A stretch of DNA of 64,000 bases from NCBI GenBank assembly GCA_964606885.1, contig CAZSHB010000001.1, positions 72,924 through 136,923 of the forward strand, written 5' to 3'. Shown in pieces: positions 36,561 to 45,079 of this stretch. The stretch is from CAZSHB01 sp964606885 (GTDB lineage: Bacteria; Babelota; Babeliae; Babelales; CAIQNR01). The position numbers were made by a program, and so were the translations under genes. The stretch's first letter is position 1. Each line of letters starts with the position of its first letter. Under the pieces are notes generated by a model, which was not told where the DNA came from, did no database searches, and saw only the letters and a list, made by a program, of their open reading frames with translations.

Positions 36561-36698
36561 ATGAGTCGCGGTTATAAAAATCGATTAACATCGATTAGCA
36601 TGTGTGGCTTGTTCTTTGTTTTTGTTGCAGTTCTTACGCATCAAAATCCCCCACAAAAGAAATCAAACTGTTCCAAGCAGTATCTCGTTAAATTCTAA
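36561..36698 (+). CDS. Small single-pass membrane or secreted peptide
   Basis: A 45-residue protein (MSRGYKNRLTSISMCGLFF...) with a basic N terminus, one hydrophobic segment (about 12-24) and a polar C terminus with a Lys-rich part and two cysteines overall. AAAGGA stands six bases before the ATG, which is why it is preferred to a start 24 codons upstream. A promoter-like sequence and a terminator frame it as a single-gene unit. Function unknown. Confidence 0.6.
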   Translation: MSRGYKNRLTSISMCGLFFVFVAVLTHQNPPQKKSNCSKQYLVKF

Positions 36699-36736
36699 AG
36701 TTTCTTAGAATTCTCACTCTAACAGTGTATGCAATT

Positions 36737-36768
36737 AAAAAAGGGCCTCGCAAAAGGCCCTTTTTCTT
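36737..36768. terminator. Bidirectional terminator
   Basis: Stem AAAAAAGGGCCT (36737-36748) pairs with AGGCCCTTTTTC (from 36755). It ends the small peptide gene and, on the minus strand, the secreted gene 36794-37243. Confidence 0.88.
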
Positions 36769-36793
36769 TATCTTTATATGATCAACTCATGTA

Positions 36794-37243
36794 CTAGCGT
36801 GGACAACTGTGTATACATTTTTCATTACGCTTACACGACCTTACACACTCATAATACTGATCTTGCTGCTGCATTGGATCTTGCATCTGCTCTTGCACTG
36901 TCATTAATGTACCTTTAACGGTTACTAAATCTGGCAATGATATGTTGTTATTTCTTGCATTTTGAACGAGCGTTGCTGCATACCAATATTCTCGAGCTTC
37001 ATAGTATCCACTCGGTTTAGATAAACACATACCTTGAACAAGCACTTCACCACTGGTTTGCAATCTTGCCGTTACCGTTTTGCAGGTATTAAAAAATGAA
37101 CCGCCCACGTGCAAAGGCTGTCTATTCTTCATCATGACTAACTGATTATTACTATCTAAAACCGCTATAGCCCTGTAGGTTTTTTTAGCTTGAACTTCTA
37201 CACTCGCCCCTAACACAACAAGAGCTACTAATAACTTTTTCAT
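36794..37243 (-). CDS. Secreted Cys-containing protein, paralogue of 37327-37680
   Basis: A 149-residue protein with a signal peptide (MKKLLVALVVLGASVEVQA). The segment PLHVGGSFFNTCKTVTARLQTSGEVLVQGMCL matches LQVGGPFLDSCKKVTAKIGRAGNTIIVTGNCL in the next gene, so the two are paralogues. The C-terminal tail adds a Gln/Met-rich stretch and four closely spaced cysteines (CVRSCKRNEKCIHSC). AAGGAGG precedes the ATG. The fold is unknown; the conserved cysteine pair probably forms a disulfide after export. Confidence 0.78.
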   Translation of the reverse strand: MKKLLVALVVLGASVEVQAKKTYRAIAVLDSNNQLVMMKNRQPLHVGGSFFNTCKTVTARLQTSGEVLVQGMCLSKPSGYYEAREYWYAATLVQNARNNNISLPDLVTVKGTLMTVQEQMQDPMQQQDQYYECVRSCKRNEKCIHSCPR

Positions 37244-37258
37244 CTTAACCTCCTTTAA

Positions 37259-37284
37259 AAAAGGGCCTTTTTCGAGGCCCTTTC
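37259..37284 (-). terminator. Terminator between two paralogous secreted genes
   Basis: Stem AAAGGGCCT pairs with AGGCCCTTT around a short loop, with a U-run on the minus strand that runs straight into the next gene's Shine-Dalgarno. Confidence 0.8.
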
Positions 37285-37326
37285 TCTTTATAACTAAATA
37301 CGAACTACGCGTAGGATAGTATTTAC

Positions 37327-37680
37327 CTACTTTTTATTAGTCATCTGATTTACAGTTAATTGGGTAAGCACTGAATTACCATAATCTAATGCATGTTGAA
37401 CTACCGTGCTTGGATAAGTATATGTCGCACCATAAAACATACATTTTTCATTTTTATTACGCGAACACGTATTTAGACAATTACCCGTAACAATAATAGT
37501 ATTTCCTGCACGACCTATTTTTGCTGTTACTTTTTTACATGAATCTAAAAACGGACCTCCTACCTGCAAAGTACCATATTTTGTTGATATCGATTTACCC
37601 TTTGCATCTACAACATTAATAGTTTTTGCTTGCACACATGCGCTAACTGCTAGCACGATAAACATTAATATTTTTTTCAT
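37327..37680 (-). CDS. Secreted Cys-containing protein, paralogue of 36794-37243
   Basis: A 117-residue protein with a signal peptide (MKKILMFIVLAVSACVQA). It shares the VGG-F-x2-CK-VTA core and the -G-CL motif with the downstream paralogue, then has its own Cys-containing insert (CLNTCSRNKNEKCMFYGATY) and a Tyr/Val-rich end. The relative position of VVQHALDYGNS and LVQNARNNNIS also matches between the two. GAGG lies a few bases ahead of the ATG. Function unknown; likely exported to the periplasm or outside. Confidence 0.76.
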   Translation of the reverse strand: MKKILMFIVLAVSACVQAKTINVVDAKGKSISTKYGTLQVGGPFLDSCKKVTAKIGRAGNTIIVTGNCLNTCSRNKNEKCMFYGATYTYPSTVVQHALDYGNSVLTQLTVNQMTNKK

Positions 37681-37876
37681 TTTGACCTCTTTTTAGATTA
37701 AAAACCTCACTTACCCCCAGTATAAAAAATTACCAAAACGTCCTTCAAGGAATTGTTTTAGATAAGCGCAAAAATAATTCCTTTAAGCGCAAGTCGACCC
37801 AATGGACATATTGTTAGTTTTTAATAGAAAAAATAAGCTGCATTAAGCTTCTGAGAGGTCAAGAGTGAAGAGTATG

Positions 37877-39721
37877 TTATTCAACCGTAACAGATTTTGC
37901 CAAGTTGCGTGGTCTATCAATCGCACAGCCACGAACACGCGCACAATGGTACATCAACAACTGCATCACACCCGTCATTGCCAAGAACGACAAATGATTA
38001 CCACACGATAAAAATTCCAACGCATCATCAGCCAACGCTTTCAGTTCATGCTGACCGGTAAAAACAAAGGCGAGCACTCGGCCGCCACGCGCTTTTACTT
38101 CTTGCACATTTGATAACGTTTTTTGATACAGCACAGGATCCGGATGTGAAAAGACTATCACTGGTGTTTTACTATCAATAAGTGCAAGTGCACCATGTTT
38201 AAGTTCCCCAGCTGGATAGGCCTGACAAAACACGTACGCAATTTCTTTTAATTTAAGGGCTGCTTCTAAAGCAAACGGATAGGCGATTGATCGACCCAAG
38301 AAAATCATGGTATCAAACTCCGCATAGAACGGAGCATACGTATCAATCAACGTAGATTCATAACGACTCAAACCAGTATCCAACAAGTGTGCCGCTACCA
38401 GTATGTCGTCCTGTTTTTTTTCAAACTCTTGCTGAGTTATAAGGCCACGCTCGTGCGCCATAGCTGCAGCCAACCAGTACAACGCTGCTAACTGAGTAGA
38501 GAATGCTTTTGTTGAGGCAACGGCCATTTCTGGACCCGCATGCGTCAATAAAACACCATCAGTTTCTCGTGCTAAACTGCTTGATGCCACATTAGTAACG
38601 ACCAATGTTTGTTGACCATGTTGTTTGACCAACTTGATTGCTTCAAGCGTGTCGGCAGTCTCACCAGATTGTGAGATTGCAATATAGAGCGTATTTTTTT
38701 TAGGAATAAAAGTTCGGTAGCGAAATTCTGATGCAAGCTGTGCATGTGCAGATATGCCCACAAGATCTTCAAAAAAGAACTCTGCCATGCTGCCTGCGTG
38801 CCACGAAGTACCGCATCCAAGAAACACAATCTGTTCTACATTTTTAATAACTTCAGCACTGATACCAATGTTGGACCAGATCTGATCTTGCATTACACGA
38901 TACGATTGCACTGAACGCATAATAGCTGCACGTTGTTCGTACATTTCTTTAAGCATAAAATGTTCATAGCCATCTTTGTGACTTAACACCCATTGCGCAT
39001 CAATAACTTGTGCAGGAATAGACAGACGGTTGCTTTCAAAATCGTACAACTGCACGCCATCTTTAGTAACCAGCGCAACACTATTTTCGGGCATAAAAAT
39101 AACCCGATCAGTTTTACCTGCAAAGGCAAGTACGTCTGATGCTACAAAACATTCTTGAACCCCAAGCCCAATACACAAAGGCGAACCTTTGCGTGCAAGC
39201 AATAATGTTTCTGGAAAATGGGATGATAAGGCAACAAAAGCGTACGCACCTTCTAGTGATGCAATAGCCGTAGTTAATGCCGCAAGTGGAGTTGCTGTGG
39301 TCTTAACCGCATCTTCTAACAAATGGGCGATAACTTCAGTATCCGTTTGAGACAAAAAAACATGCCCTTCTTGCTCAAGTGTGGTGCGCAAAGAAGCATG
39401 ATTTTCTATAATGCCGTTATGTACAACGGCGATTTCTTTTTTACAGTCAATATGAGGATGAGCGTTTTGCTCGGTAGAAAGACCGTGTGTTGACCATCTG
39501 GTATGACCAACACTGGTAAAGCCATCTATAGGAAATGCGGTCAGTTTTTCTTGTAGCTTTTCAAGTTGACCTGCTGCTTTAGCAATCTGAATATTCTGAG
39601 TTAAAGCATCGATACAGGCAAAACCGGCAGAGTCGTAACCCCGATACTCAAGTCTTGAAAGTCCTTCTAACACTACTTGCTTACTGGGATTGGTACCTAC
39701 GTACCCAACAACGCTACACAT
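37877..39721 (-). CDS. glmS: Glutamine--fructose-6-phosphate aminotransferase (isomerizing)
   Basis: A 614-residue enzyme making glucosamine-6-phosphate for peptidoglycan and lipopolysaccharide. Cys2 is the N-terminal nucleophile (MCSVVGYVGTN), and GYDSAG, HTRWSTHG and CVHNG-like AVVHNGIIENH are glutaminase motifs. Two SIS sugar-isomerase domains follow, with GCGTSWHAG and ISQSGETADT. The C terminus ends PRNLAKSVTVE as in the family. It has full length (E. coli 609). No ribozyme-like leader was noticed. Retention of this gene implies the cell still makes amino sugars for its envelope. Confidence 0.97.
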   Translation of the reverse strand: MCSVVGYVGTNPSKQVVLEGLSRLEYRGYDSAGFACIDALTQNIQIAKAAGQLEKLQEKLTAFPIDGFTSVGHTRWSTHGLSTEQNAHPHIDCKKEIAVVHNGIIENHASLRTTLEQEGHVFLSQTDTEVIAHLLEDAVKTTATPLAALTTAIASLEGAYAFVALSSHFPETLLLARKGSPLCIGLGVQECFVASDVLAFAGKTDRVIFMPENSVALVTKDGVQLYDFESNRLSIPAQVIDAQWVLSHKDGYEHFMLKEMYEQRAAIMRSVQSYRVMQDQIWSNIGISAEVIKNVEQIVFLGCGTSWHAGSMAEFFFEDLVGISAHAQLASEFRYRTFIPKKNTLYIAISQSGETADTLEAIKLVKQHGQQTLVVTNVASSSLARETDGVLLTHAGPEMAVASTKAFSTQLAALYWLAAAMAHERGLITQQEFEKKQDDILVAAHLLDTGLSRYESTLIDTYAPFYAEFDTMIFLGRSIAYPFALEAALKLKEIAYVFCQAYPAGELKHGALALIDSKTPVIVFSHPDPVLYQKTLSNVQEVKARGGRVLAFVFTGQHELKALADDALEFLSCGNHLSFLAMTGVMQLLMYHCARVRGCAIDRPRNLAKSVTVE

Positions 39722-39753
39722 ACCCTCATTTCCTACTAGCTTATAAAAACGAA

Positions 39754-40179
39754 TTAACGTTTTACGAACTGGAACTTACGACGAGCGCCTTTTTGACCTG
39801 GCTTTTTACGTTCTTTAAGACGTGCATCAACAGTTAATAAACCGTTTTCACGCAACGTACCACGAAGACCTTCGTCAATTGTGAGTAATGCACGAGCAAC
39901 GCCTAAGCGAACTGCACCTGCTTGAGAATTTTTACCGCCGCCTTTAACGTTTACAACAACGTCGTAGCGAGAGACTGCGTCACACACTACAAGAGACTTG
40001 ATAGCGTCAGAACGTGTTTCATCGGTGTTAAAATAATCAGCACAACGTTGTCCATTGATTGCTACTCCGCCTGTACCAGCACGAACCCATACTCGAGCGA
40101 CTGATGACTTACGACGGCCTACACCACCAATGACACGAGAAGATTTGGTTTGTTTTTTTTCTTCTTTAGCTTTTACCAT
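39754..40179 (-). CDS. rpsI: 30S ribosomal protein S9
   Basis: A 141-residue S9 protein with the usual core (GGVGRRKSSVARVWV, NVKGGGKNSQAGAVRLGVARAL) and the conserved C-terminal end RKFQFVKR that reaches the P-site tRNA. A Lys-rich N-terminal extension (MVKAKEEKKQTKSS) makes it slightly longer than E. coli S9. The usual upstream partner rplM is absent; the region upstream holds an APH-family gene instead. It is separated from glmS by 32 bases on the same strand. Confidence 0.96.
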   Translation of the reverse strand: MVKAKEEKKQTKSSRVIGGVGRRKSSVARVWVRAGTGGVAINGQRCADYFNTDETRSDAIKSLVVCDAVSRYDVVVNVKGGGKNSQAGAVRLGVARALLTIDEGLRGTLRENGLLTVDARLKERKKPGQKGARRKFQFVKR

Positions 40180-40326
40180 AGTCTTCTACGATACCTTATT
40201 TATGACGTTTGATTACGAATTTTACGCTTGAGTAAGCATATCAGATCAAGAACCCTTGTCAATCAAGCCTTCTCTTACCCAATAAGCTTACAGAGAGCTT
40301 AAATTTATTTTTTAAGCTTAAATAAG

Positions 40327-41217
40327 CTATGACAAGAGAACCTCATTAATGGTAAATCGAGCGTTGGCTGCCATCACAGGGTTAGTATGTTCATAATATG
40401 GAAGCTGAATTAAAGCCATAGACAATGCCCAACCTCGACCCCGCTCCCACGTAGCATCATCTACCTGTAGTTCATTTCGAAATAGAGGCCGAGCCTGAGC
40501 AGGCAAAAGATTCCAAGCAGGAATCAAATCAATAGCTGGATCACCCATACCTAGATAATCAAAATCTATTATCGCACTTAGCCGATTATTCTTAAGCAAA
40601 ATATTACCTGGCATTAAATCTCCATGCACCCAAACAGGCCGCTTATCCCATGCAGGCACTAAAAGTGCCCTTTCCCATAGCGCCAGAACCGCTTGCACAT
40701 CTATTTTATTGCTCAAAGCATTAAGCGCTACGCGAACTTCTTTATCCTGAAAAAATAAGGGCACTCCACGTCTTGATAACGGACCATCAATAAGATTAAT
40801 TGTATGAAGTGCTTTAATAAATCTTGCAAGATCAAGCGCCAACTTTTTTGGCTCTACAAGTTGACCCTCTACAGGGTTTTTACCATCCACCCATCGACAA
40901 ATAGACCATGAGAAAGGATAGTCCTTGGTAGGCATCCCTTTTGCAATAAGAGTAGGAACTTGGCATGGTAAATAATGAGCTATTTTTGAAAGCCACTCGC
41001 CGCCTGTCATCATACCATCAACAGCACTTGCAACACGCGGTAGACGAAGAGACATATCATCACCAAGCCTATAAATCACATGAGAAGTACCTAAAGATTG
41101 AATCGGCTTGACTTCAAGCATTAACCACTCTGGAAACTGTTCAGCTATAAGTCGCTGAATAAGAGACTGTGTAATGTCTATTTCACCGGCGTGCATTTTT
41201 TTATTTGTTGTATTCAT
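40327..41217 (-). CDS. Aminoglycoside-phosphotransferase-family kinase
   Basis: A 296-residue cytoplasmic phosphotransferase. The catalytic loop is HGDLMPGNILL (H198, D200, N205) and the metal-binding loop IIDFDYLGMGDPAIDL (D218/D220). The ATP-binding N lobe shows HVIYRLGDDMSLRLPR. These define the APH superfamily, which includes antibiotic kinases and small-molecule kinases; the real substrate is unknown, and a resistance role should not be assumed. An alternative start is Met8. It has no signal peptide, unlike the choline-kinase-like protein at 29114. It is probably an isolated, perhaps acquired gene. Confidence 0.85.
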   Translation of the reverse strand: MNTTNKKMHAGEIDITQSLIQRLIAEQFPEWLMLEVKPIQSLGTSHVIYRLGDDMSLRLPRVASAVDGMMTGGEWLSKIAHYLPCQVPTLIAKGMPTKDYPFSWSICRWVDGKNPVEGQLVEPKKLALDLARFIKALHTINLIDGPLSRRGVPLFFQDKEVRVALNALSNKIDVQAVLALWERALLVPAWDKRPVWVHGDLMPGNILLKNNRLSAIIDFDYLGMGDPAIDLIPAWNLLPAQARPLFRNELQVDDATWERGRGWALSMALIQLPYYEHTNPVMAANARFTINEVLLS

Positions 41218-41313
41218 ATCTAGATTTCGACGCGTAACTTTTGATGGCTTTATTAAAACTCATTTTTCTACTTTTAAAAAACTGGCCTGCCAGTCATTTC
41301 TAAAGGAAATGCC

Positions 41314-41389
<76 letters not shown>

Positions 41390-41494
41390 CTACAGAAAGT
41401 ATTGATTGCTTAGATGATAACAGTAGGTTTTTCTGCGTCAAGACCAGAAGACCGACTAGCAAGCTCAAAGACTCTGCAGGCCAACAGTAAAAAA

Positions 41495-41863
41495 TTAGAA
41501 ATTATTGCCGGCACCAGACTCATAAATTTCTTGGCAAGCCAGACAGCGCGTTGCATTAGGATACGACATTAAACGACGCTCTGAAATATCCTGTTGGCAT
41601 TCTGCGCATTCGCCATAGGTGCCATTTTCAAGCATTTCAAGCGCTTTAATAATAATGCGATACTCTTCAAGCTCGTTATTTTGTAATGACGTTTTAAGCG
41701 TTTCTAAAACTGATGATGTTGCCAAATCGGCAGCATCTTGTGACTGTTCGTCAGAAGGACCTTCTTCTTGCAACATGTTCAGCTCTTCTTGCAGCTGTTG
41801 TTTACGATTAAGAAGTACTGTTTTTATCTTCTCCAGGTCCTTTGCCGTTCTTTTTCCACTCAC
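41495..41863 (-). CDS. DksA/TraR-family zinc-finger protein
   Basis: A 122-residue protein with an N-terminal coiled coil (about 8-80) and a C4 zinc finger (C86-x2-C89, C107-x2-C110), the layout of DksA-type RNA-polymerase secondary-channel factors that act with ppGpp. The motif YGECAECQQDISERRLMSYPNATRCLACQ is close to the family consensus. The start lies inside the tadA 3' end, overlapping it by 56 bases in another frame, so the two are co-transcribed. Whether this organism makes ppGpp is not shown by the window. Confidence 0.9.
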   Translation of the reverse strand: MSGKRTAKDLEKIKTVLLNRKQQLQEELNMLQEEGPSDEQSQDAADLATSSVLETLKTSLQNNELEEYRIIIKALEMLENGTYGECAECQQDISERRLMSYPNATRCLACQEIYESGAGNNF

Positions 41864-42332
41864 CTTTTTTCCTTTTTTGTTGGAAGAACTTTTTCAATAC
41901 TGCACTACATGCTTCTTCTTCAATACCACCCTGTATTATCATTGAGTCTTTGTTGTATAGCCAAAGACCTAAATCATTGTCAAGTCGAAATCCAAAAAGC
42001 GGTGAGCTTGCGCCAAACACAATGCGGCTTATTCTACTCAGTCGGGCTGCTCCTACACACATAACACATGGCTCTAGTGTCACAAAAAGAGTACTCCCTT
42101 CAAGGCGCCAATCTTTTTGCGCTATTGCCGCTTGTGACAAGGCTTGCAATTCCGCATGGGCAGTTTGTGTATGATTATGTTCCACGGTATTAAAACCAAC
42201 ACCAAGAACAGCTCCATCTGATGCTACCACCAGCGCACCAATAGGCACTTCATCTTGAAGAAAAGCTTGTTCGGCCTGCAACAAGGCTTGCTGCATATAC
42301 CATGAATCAGACTGTATTTTTATAATATCCAT
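41808..42332 (-). CDS. tadA: tRNA-specific adenosine deaminase
   Basis: A 174-residue deaminase converting A34 to inosine in tRNA-Arg(ACG). The zinc site is H59-A-E61 and P88-C89-V-M-C92, the standard TadA pattern (TAHAELQAL, LEPCVMCVGAARLSRI). The start MDIIKIQSD is preferred over one 29 codons upstream because the family begins there; the ribosome site is weak. A basic C-terminal tail (KRKKGEWKKNGKG) goes beyond the usual end. It overlaps the DksA-family gene by 56 bases and is divergent from gyrB. Confidence 0.93.
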   Translation of the reverse strand: MDIIKIQSDSWYMQQALLQAEQAFLQDEVPIGALVVASDGAVLGVGFNTVEHNHTQTAHAELQALSQAAIAQKDWRLEGSTLFVTLEPCVMCVGAARLSRISRIVFGASSPLFGFRLDNDLGLWLYNKDSMIIQGGIEEEACSAVLKKFFQQKRKKGEWKKNGKGPGEDKNSTS

Positions 42333-42403
42333 AACTACTATTCTACGTGTATTAAGGGTTTTTACCACTGGTAGTCTTTTGTGTTGCAAGCGGCGCTTTA
42401 TTT

Positions 42404-42432
42404 TTGGCAGCATGCCCATTATCGGGTATACT
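42404..42432 (+). promoter_or_regulatory. Promoter of gyrB
   Basis: TTGGCA (42404-42409), a 17-base spacer and TATACT (42427-42432), a close match to the sigma-70 consensus, 145 bases before the chosen gyrB start. Confidence 0.7.
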
Positions 42433-42576
42433 TAAGCATGTATCATTAAGTATCTAAAAAAACGTTGCATAAACAACAAATTTTGATCGATACGTTATTA
42501 AGAAGATTTTAAATTTTTTATTACCAAAGAGAATAATCATATGGACTATCACACCGAACGTAAAAAGGACATTCCT

Positions 42577-44976
42577 ATGGCAAATGACGCTGACAACAAA
42601 GAGTATGGTGCCAAATCCATTCGCGTGATGGAAGGGCTTGAAGCTGTTCGCAAACGACCTGGTATGTATATCGGTTCAACAAGCGCAGCCGGCCTTCATC
42701 ACTTAGTCTATGAAGTAGTAGATAACTCGGTTGACGAAGCTCTTGGTGGCCACTGTAATGCCATCAAGGTGACTCTTCATACTGACGGTTCATGCTCAGT
42801 ACTTGATAACGGTCGTGGTATTCCCGTTGATATCCATCCTACAGAAAAAGTTTCTGCCGCTCAGGTAGTACTGACCAAGCTCCATGCTGGTGGTAAATTC
42901 GACAAAGACAGCTACAAATATTCTGGCGGTCTGCATGGTGTGGGTGTTTCGGTAGTCAACGCTCTTTCTTCTAAACTTCATTTAGAAGTCTACAAAAACG
43001 GCGTCACCTACGGACAAGATTACGAACGTGGTAATCCCCTTGCCCCGCTAGCACCTATTGGTACAACCACCAAACGTGGCACCATGGTTCGCTTCACCCC
43101 TGACCCTCTTATCTTTACCGAAACAACCGAATTCTCTTTTGATACTTTGTCATCTCGTTTTCGTGAACTTGCCTTCTTAAACAAAGGTTTACGTATCAGC
43201 ATTATTGATGAAATGAACAACAAAGATCACAGCTTCTTTTTTGAAGGTGGTATTGTTTCATTCATTCAACATGTTAACGAAAAAAAGACGCCACTTTTCC
43301 CTGAAGTCATCAGATTTGAACAAGAAGATGATCAGTACATGCTCGAAATCGCTATGCAATATAACGATTCATACGGCGAACAACTGTTCTCTTTTGTGAA
43401 CAACATCAACACTATTGAAGGTGGTACACAGGTTGCCGGTTTTAAAGCTGCTCTAACAAAAGTATGTAACAAACGTGCACAATCCCTTGGCATCCTTAAA
43501 GGTGGCGCAAACCTTTCAAGCGAAGACGTGCGTGAAGGTTTAGTTGTTGTTATTAATATCAAAGTTCCAGAACCTCAGTTTGAAGGTCAAACCAAAACTA
43601 AGCTTGGTAACTCAGAAGTAAAAGGCGTGGTAGAAACCTGGACGTTTGCAGCGCTTGATACGTATTTTGAAGAAAATCCTTCTGTTATCAAAAAAATTAT
43701 TCAAAAAGCAGAACTTGCACAACGTGCACGAGAAGCTGCTCGTAAAGCGCGCGAAATCACTCGTCGCAAATCTGTCCTTGATGGATCAGTGCTACCGGGC
43801 AAACTTGCCGATTGTACCAACGAAAATCCTGCAGAAACTGAACTGTTCATTGTAGAAGGGGACTCTGCAGGTGGTTCAGCAAAACAAGGCCGTGATCGTT
43901 TTACGCAAGCAATCTTGCCTCTTAAGGGTAAAATTCTAAACGTAGAAAAAGCGCGTCTTGATAAAATGTTATCAAACGAAGAAATCAAAACGCTCATCAC
44001 TGCCATTGGCGCAGGGATTGCAGAAGAGTTTGATGTTCTGAAAACCCGCTATCACAAAATCATTTTAATGACAGACGCTGACGTTGACGGATCCCATATT
44101 CGTACCCTACTGCTTACCTTCTTCTTTAGATATATGAAACCACTGATCGAAAAAGGCTATCTCTATATCGCTCAGCCACCATTGTACAAAGCAAAGCTGG
44201 GTAAAAAAGAGCAATACCTTAAAGATGAACGTGCATTTAGAGAATTCTTACTCGATTGGGCACAAGATCAACTTACCTGCACCATGGATGGTAAACGCTT
44301 AGACCAAAAAACCTGGCAAGAGTTGCTCAGCCATGTGACCGTGTATGAGAATGCTTTAGAAAAGATCTGTATCAATTTTAAACTTTCTAATAATCAAGGT
44401 CATAAACTATTAACCTTCTTGCGCAAACATCCATTAACACCTGACGCAACAACGGAAATGATTCTTGGCCATTTACGCACTTACTTTAAAAAGTACACCG
44501 TAACTATTGAACAAGAACCAGGGTTAATGCCTGATGACATTGCAAATACCATGTTCAAATTCCAAGTGTTAAACAAATCGTGGGATGTTGACCGTAACTT
44601 CTTTGCATCTGAAGAGTTACCAAACCTCATGGCGCTTCTTGAGCCATTAGCACCATTAGAACACGACTGGACGCTGGAAGTAGCAGAGCGAAATCGTTCA
44701 CTTACCGGTTCAGGATTGATGCAATTAATGGTTGGGTTAAAAAATATCAGCAAACCGTATATGCATATTCAACGCTATAAAGGTCTTGGTGAAATGAACC
44801 CTGAACAGTTGTGGGAAACGTCTATGGATGTTGGCAACCGTTCGTTATTACAAGTCTCTATCCAAGATGCGCTTGAAGCTGACGTATGGTTCTCTACACT
44901 TATGGGTGATGATGTTGCAGGCCGTAAAGAATTCATTGAAACAAATGGACGTTTTGCAAGAAACCTCGATGTCTAA
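42577..44976 (+). CDS. gyrB: DNA gyrase subunit B
   Basis: A 799-residue type II topoisomerase subunit. The GHKL ATPase domain shows YIGSTSAAGLHHLVYEVVDNSVDEA and the GGLHGVG loop. The TOPRIM domain has EGDSAGGSA and DADVDGSHI. Between TOPRIM parts there is an insert (about residues 550-720) of the kind seen in Gram-negative GyrB, which explains the length. The start MANDADNK is chosen for AAGGA seven bases upstream, with a start 12 codons earlier as an alternative. No gyrA is adjacent. A terminator lies at 45006. Confidence 0.97.
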   Translation: MANDADNKEYGAKSIRVMEGLEAVRKRPGMYIGSTSAAGLHHLVYEVVDNSVDEALGGHCNAIKVTLHTDGSCSVLDNGRGIPVDIHPTEKVSAAQVVLTKLHAGGKFDKDSYKYSGGLHGVGVSVVNALSSKLHLEVYKNGVTYGQDYERGNPLAPLAPIGTTTKRGTMVRFTPDPLIFTETTEFSFDTLSSRFRELAFLNKGLRISIIDEMNNKDHSFFFEGGIVSFIQHVNEKKTPLFPEVIRFEQEDDQYMLEIAMQYNDSYGEQLFSFVNNINTIEGGTQVAGFKAALTKVCNKRAQSLGILKGGANLSSEDVREGLVVVINIKVPEPQFEGQTKTKLGNSEVKGVVETWTFAALDTYFEENPSVIKKIIQKAELAQRAREAARKAREITRRKSVLDGSVLPGKLADCTNENPAETELFIVEGDSAGGSAKQGRDRFTQAILPLKGKILNVEKARLDKMLSNEEIKTLITAIGAGIAEEFDVLKTRYHKIILMTDADVDGSHIRTLLLTFFFRYMKPLIEKGYLYIAQPPLYKAKLGKKEQYLKDERAFREFLLDWAQDQLTCTMDGKRLDQKTWQELLSHVTVYENALEKICINFKLSNNQGHKLLTFLRKHPLTPDATTEMILGHLRTYFKKYTVTIEQEPGLMPDDIANTMFKFQVLNKSWDVDRNFFASEELPNLMALLEPLAPLEHDWTLEVAERNRSLTGSGLMQLMVGLKNISKPYMHIQRYKGLGEMNPEQLWETSMDVGNRSLLQVSIQDALEADVWFSTLMGDDVAGRKEFIETNGRFARNLDV

Positions 44977-45005
44977 ATAACAAATAATAAAAACTAACAA
45001 TTATT

Positions 45006-45050
45006 GGCAAAAAGATGCTTTTAACGTATCTTTTTGCCAGTTTTGTTTTT
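45006..45050 (+). terminator. Intrinsic terminator of gyrB
   Basis: Eleven-base stem GGCAAAAAGAT (45006-45016) pairs with ATCTTTTTGCC (45028-45038), followed by a T-rich tail. Confidence 0.88.
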
Positions 45051-45079
45051 TAGGTTGTCATAATAAAAAGAGGTAGTGC

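Noticed and set aside
40240..40326. AAGCTTA-type inverted repeats after the APH gene as a regulatory element
   Set aside because: Pairing is AT-rich and ambiguous with no clear U-run; it is probably only a weak terminator region.
42420..42576. Possible replication origin upstream of gyrB
   Set aside because: No DnaA-box cluster (TTATCCACA-like) or AT-rich repeats were seen, and dnaA and dnaN are not nearby.
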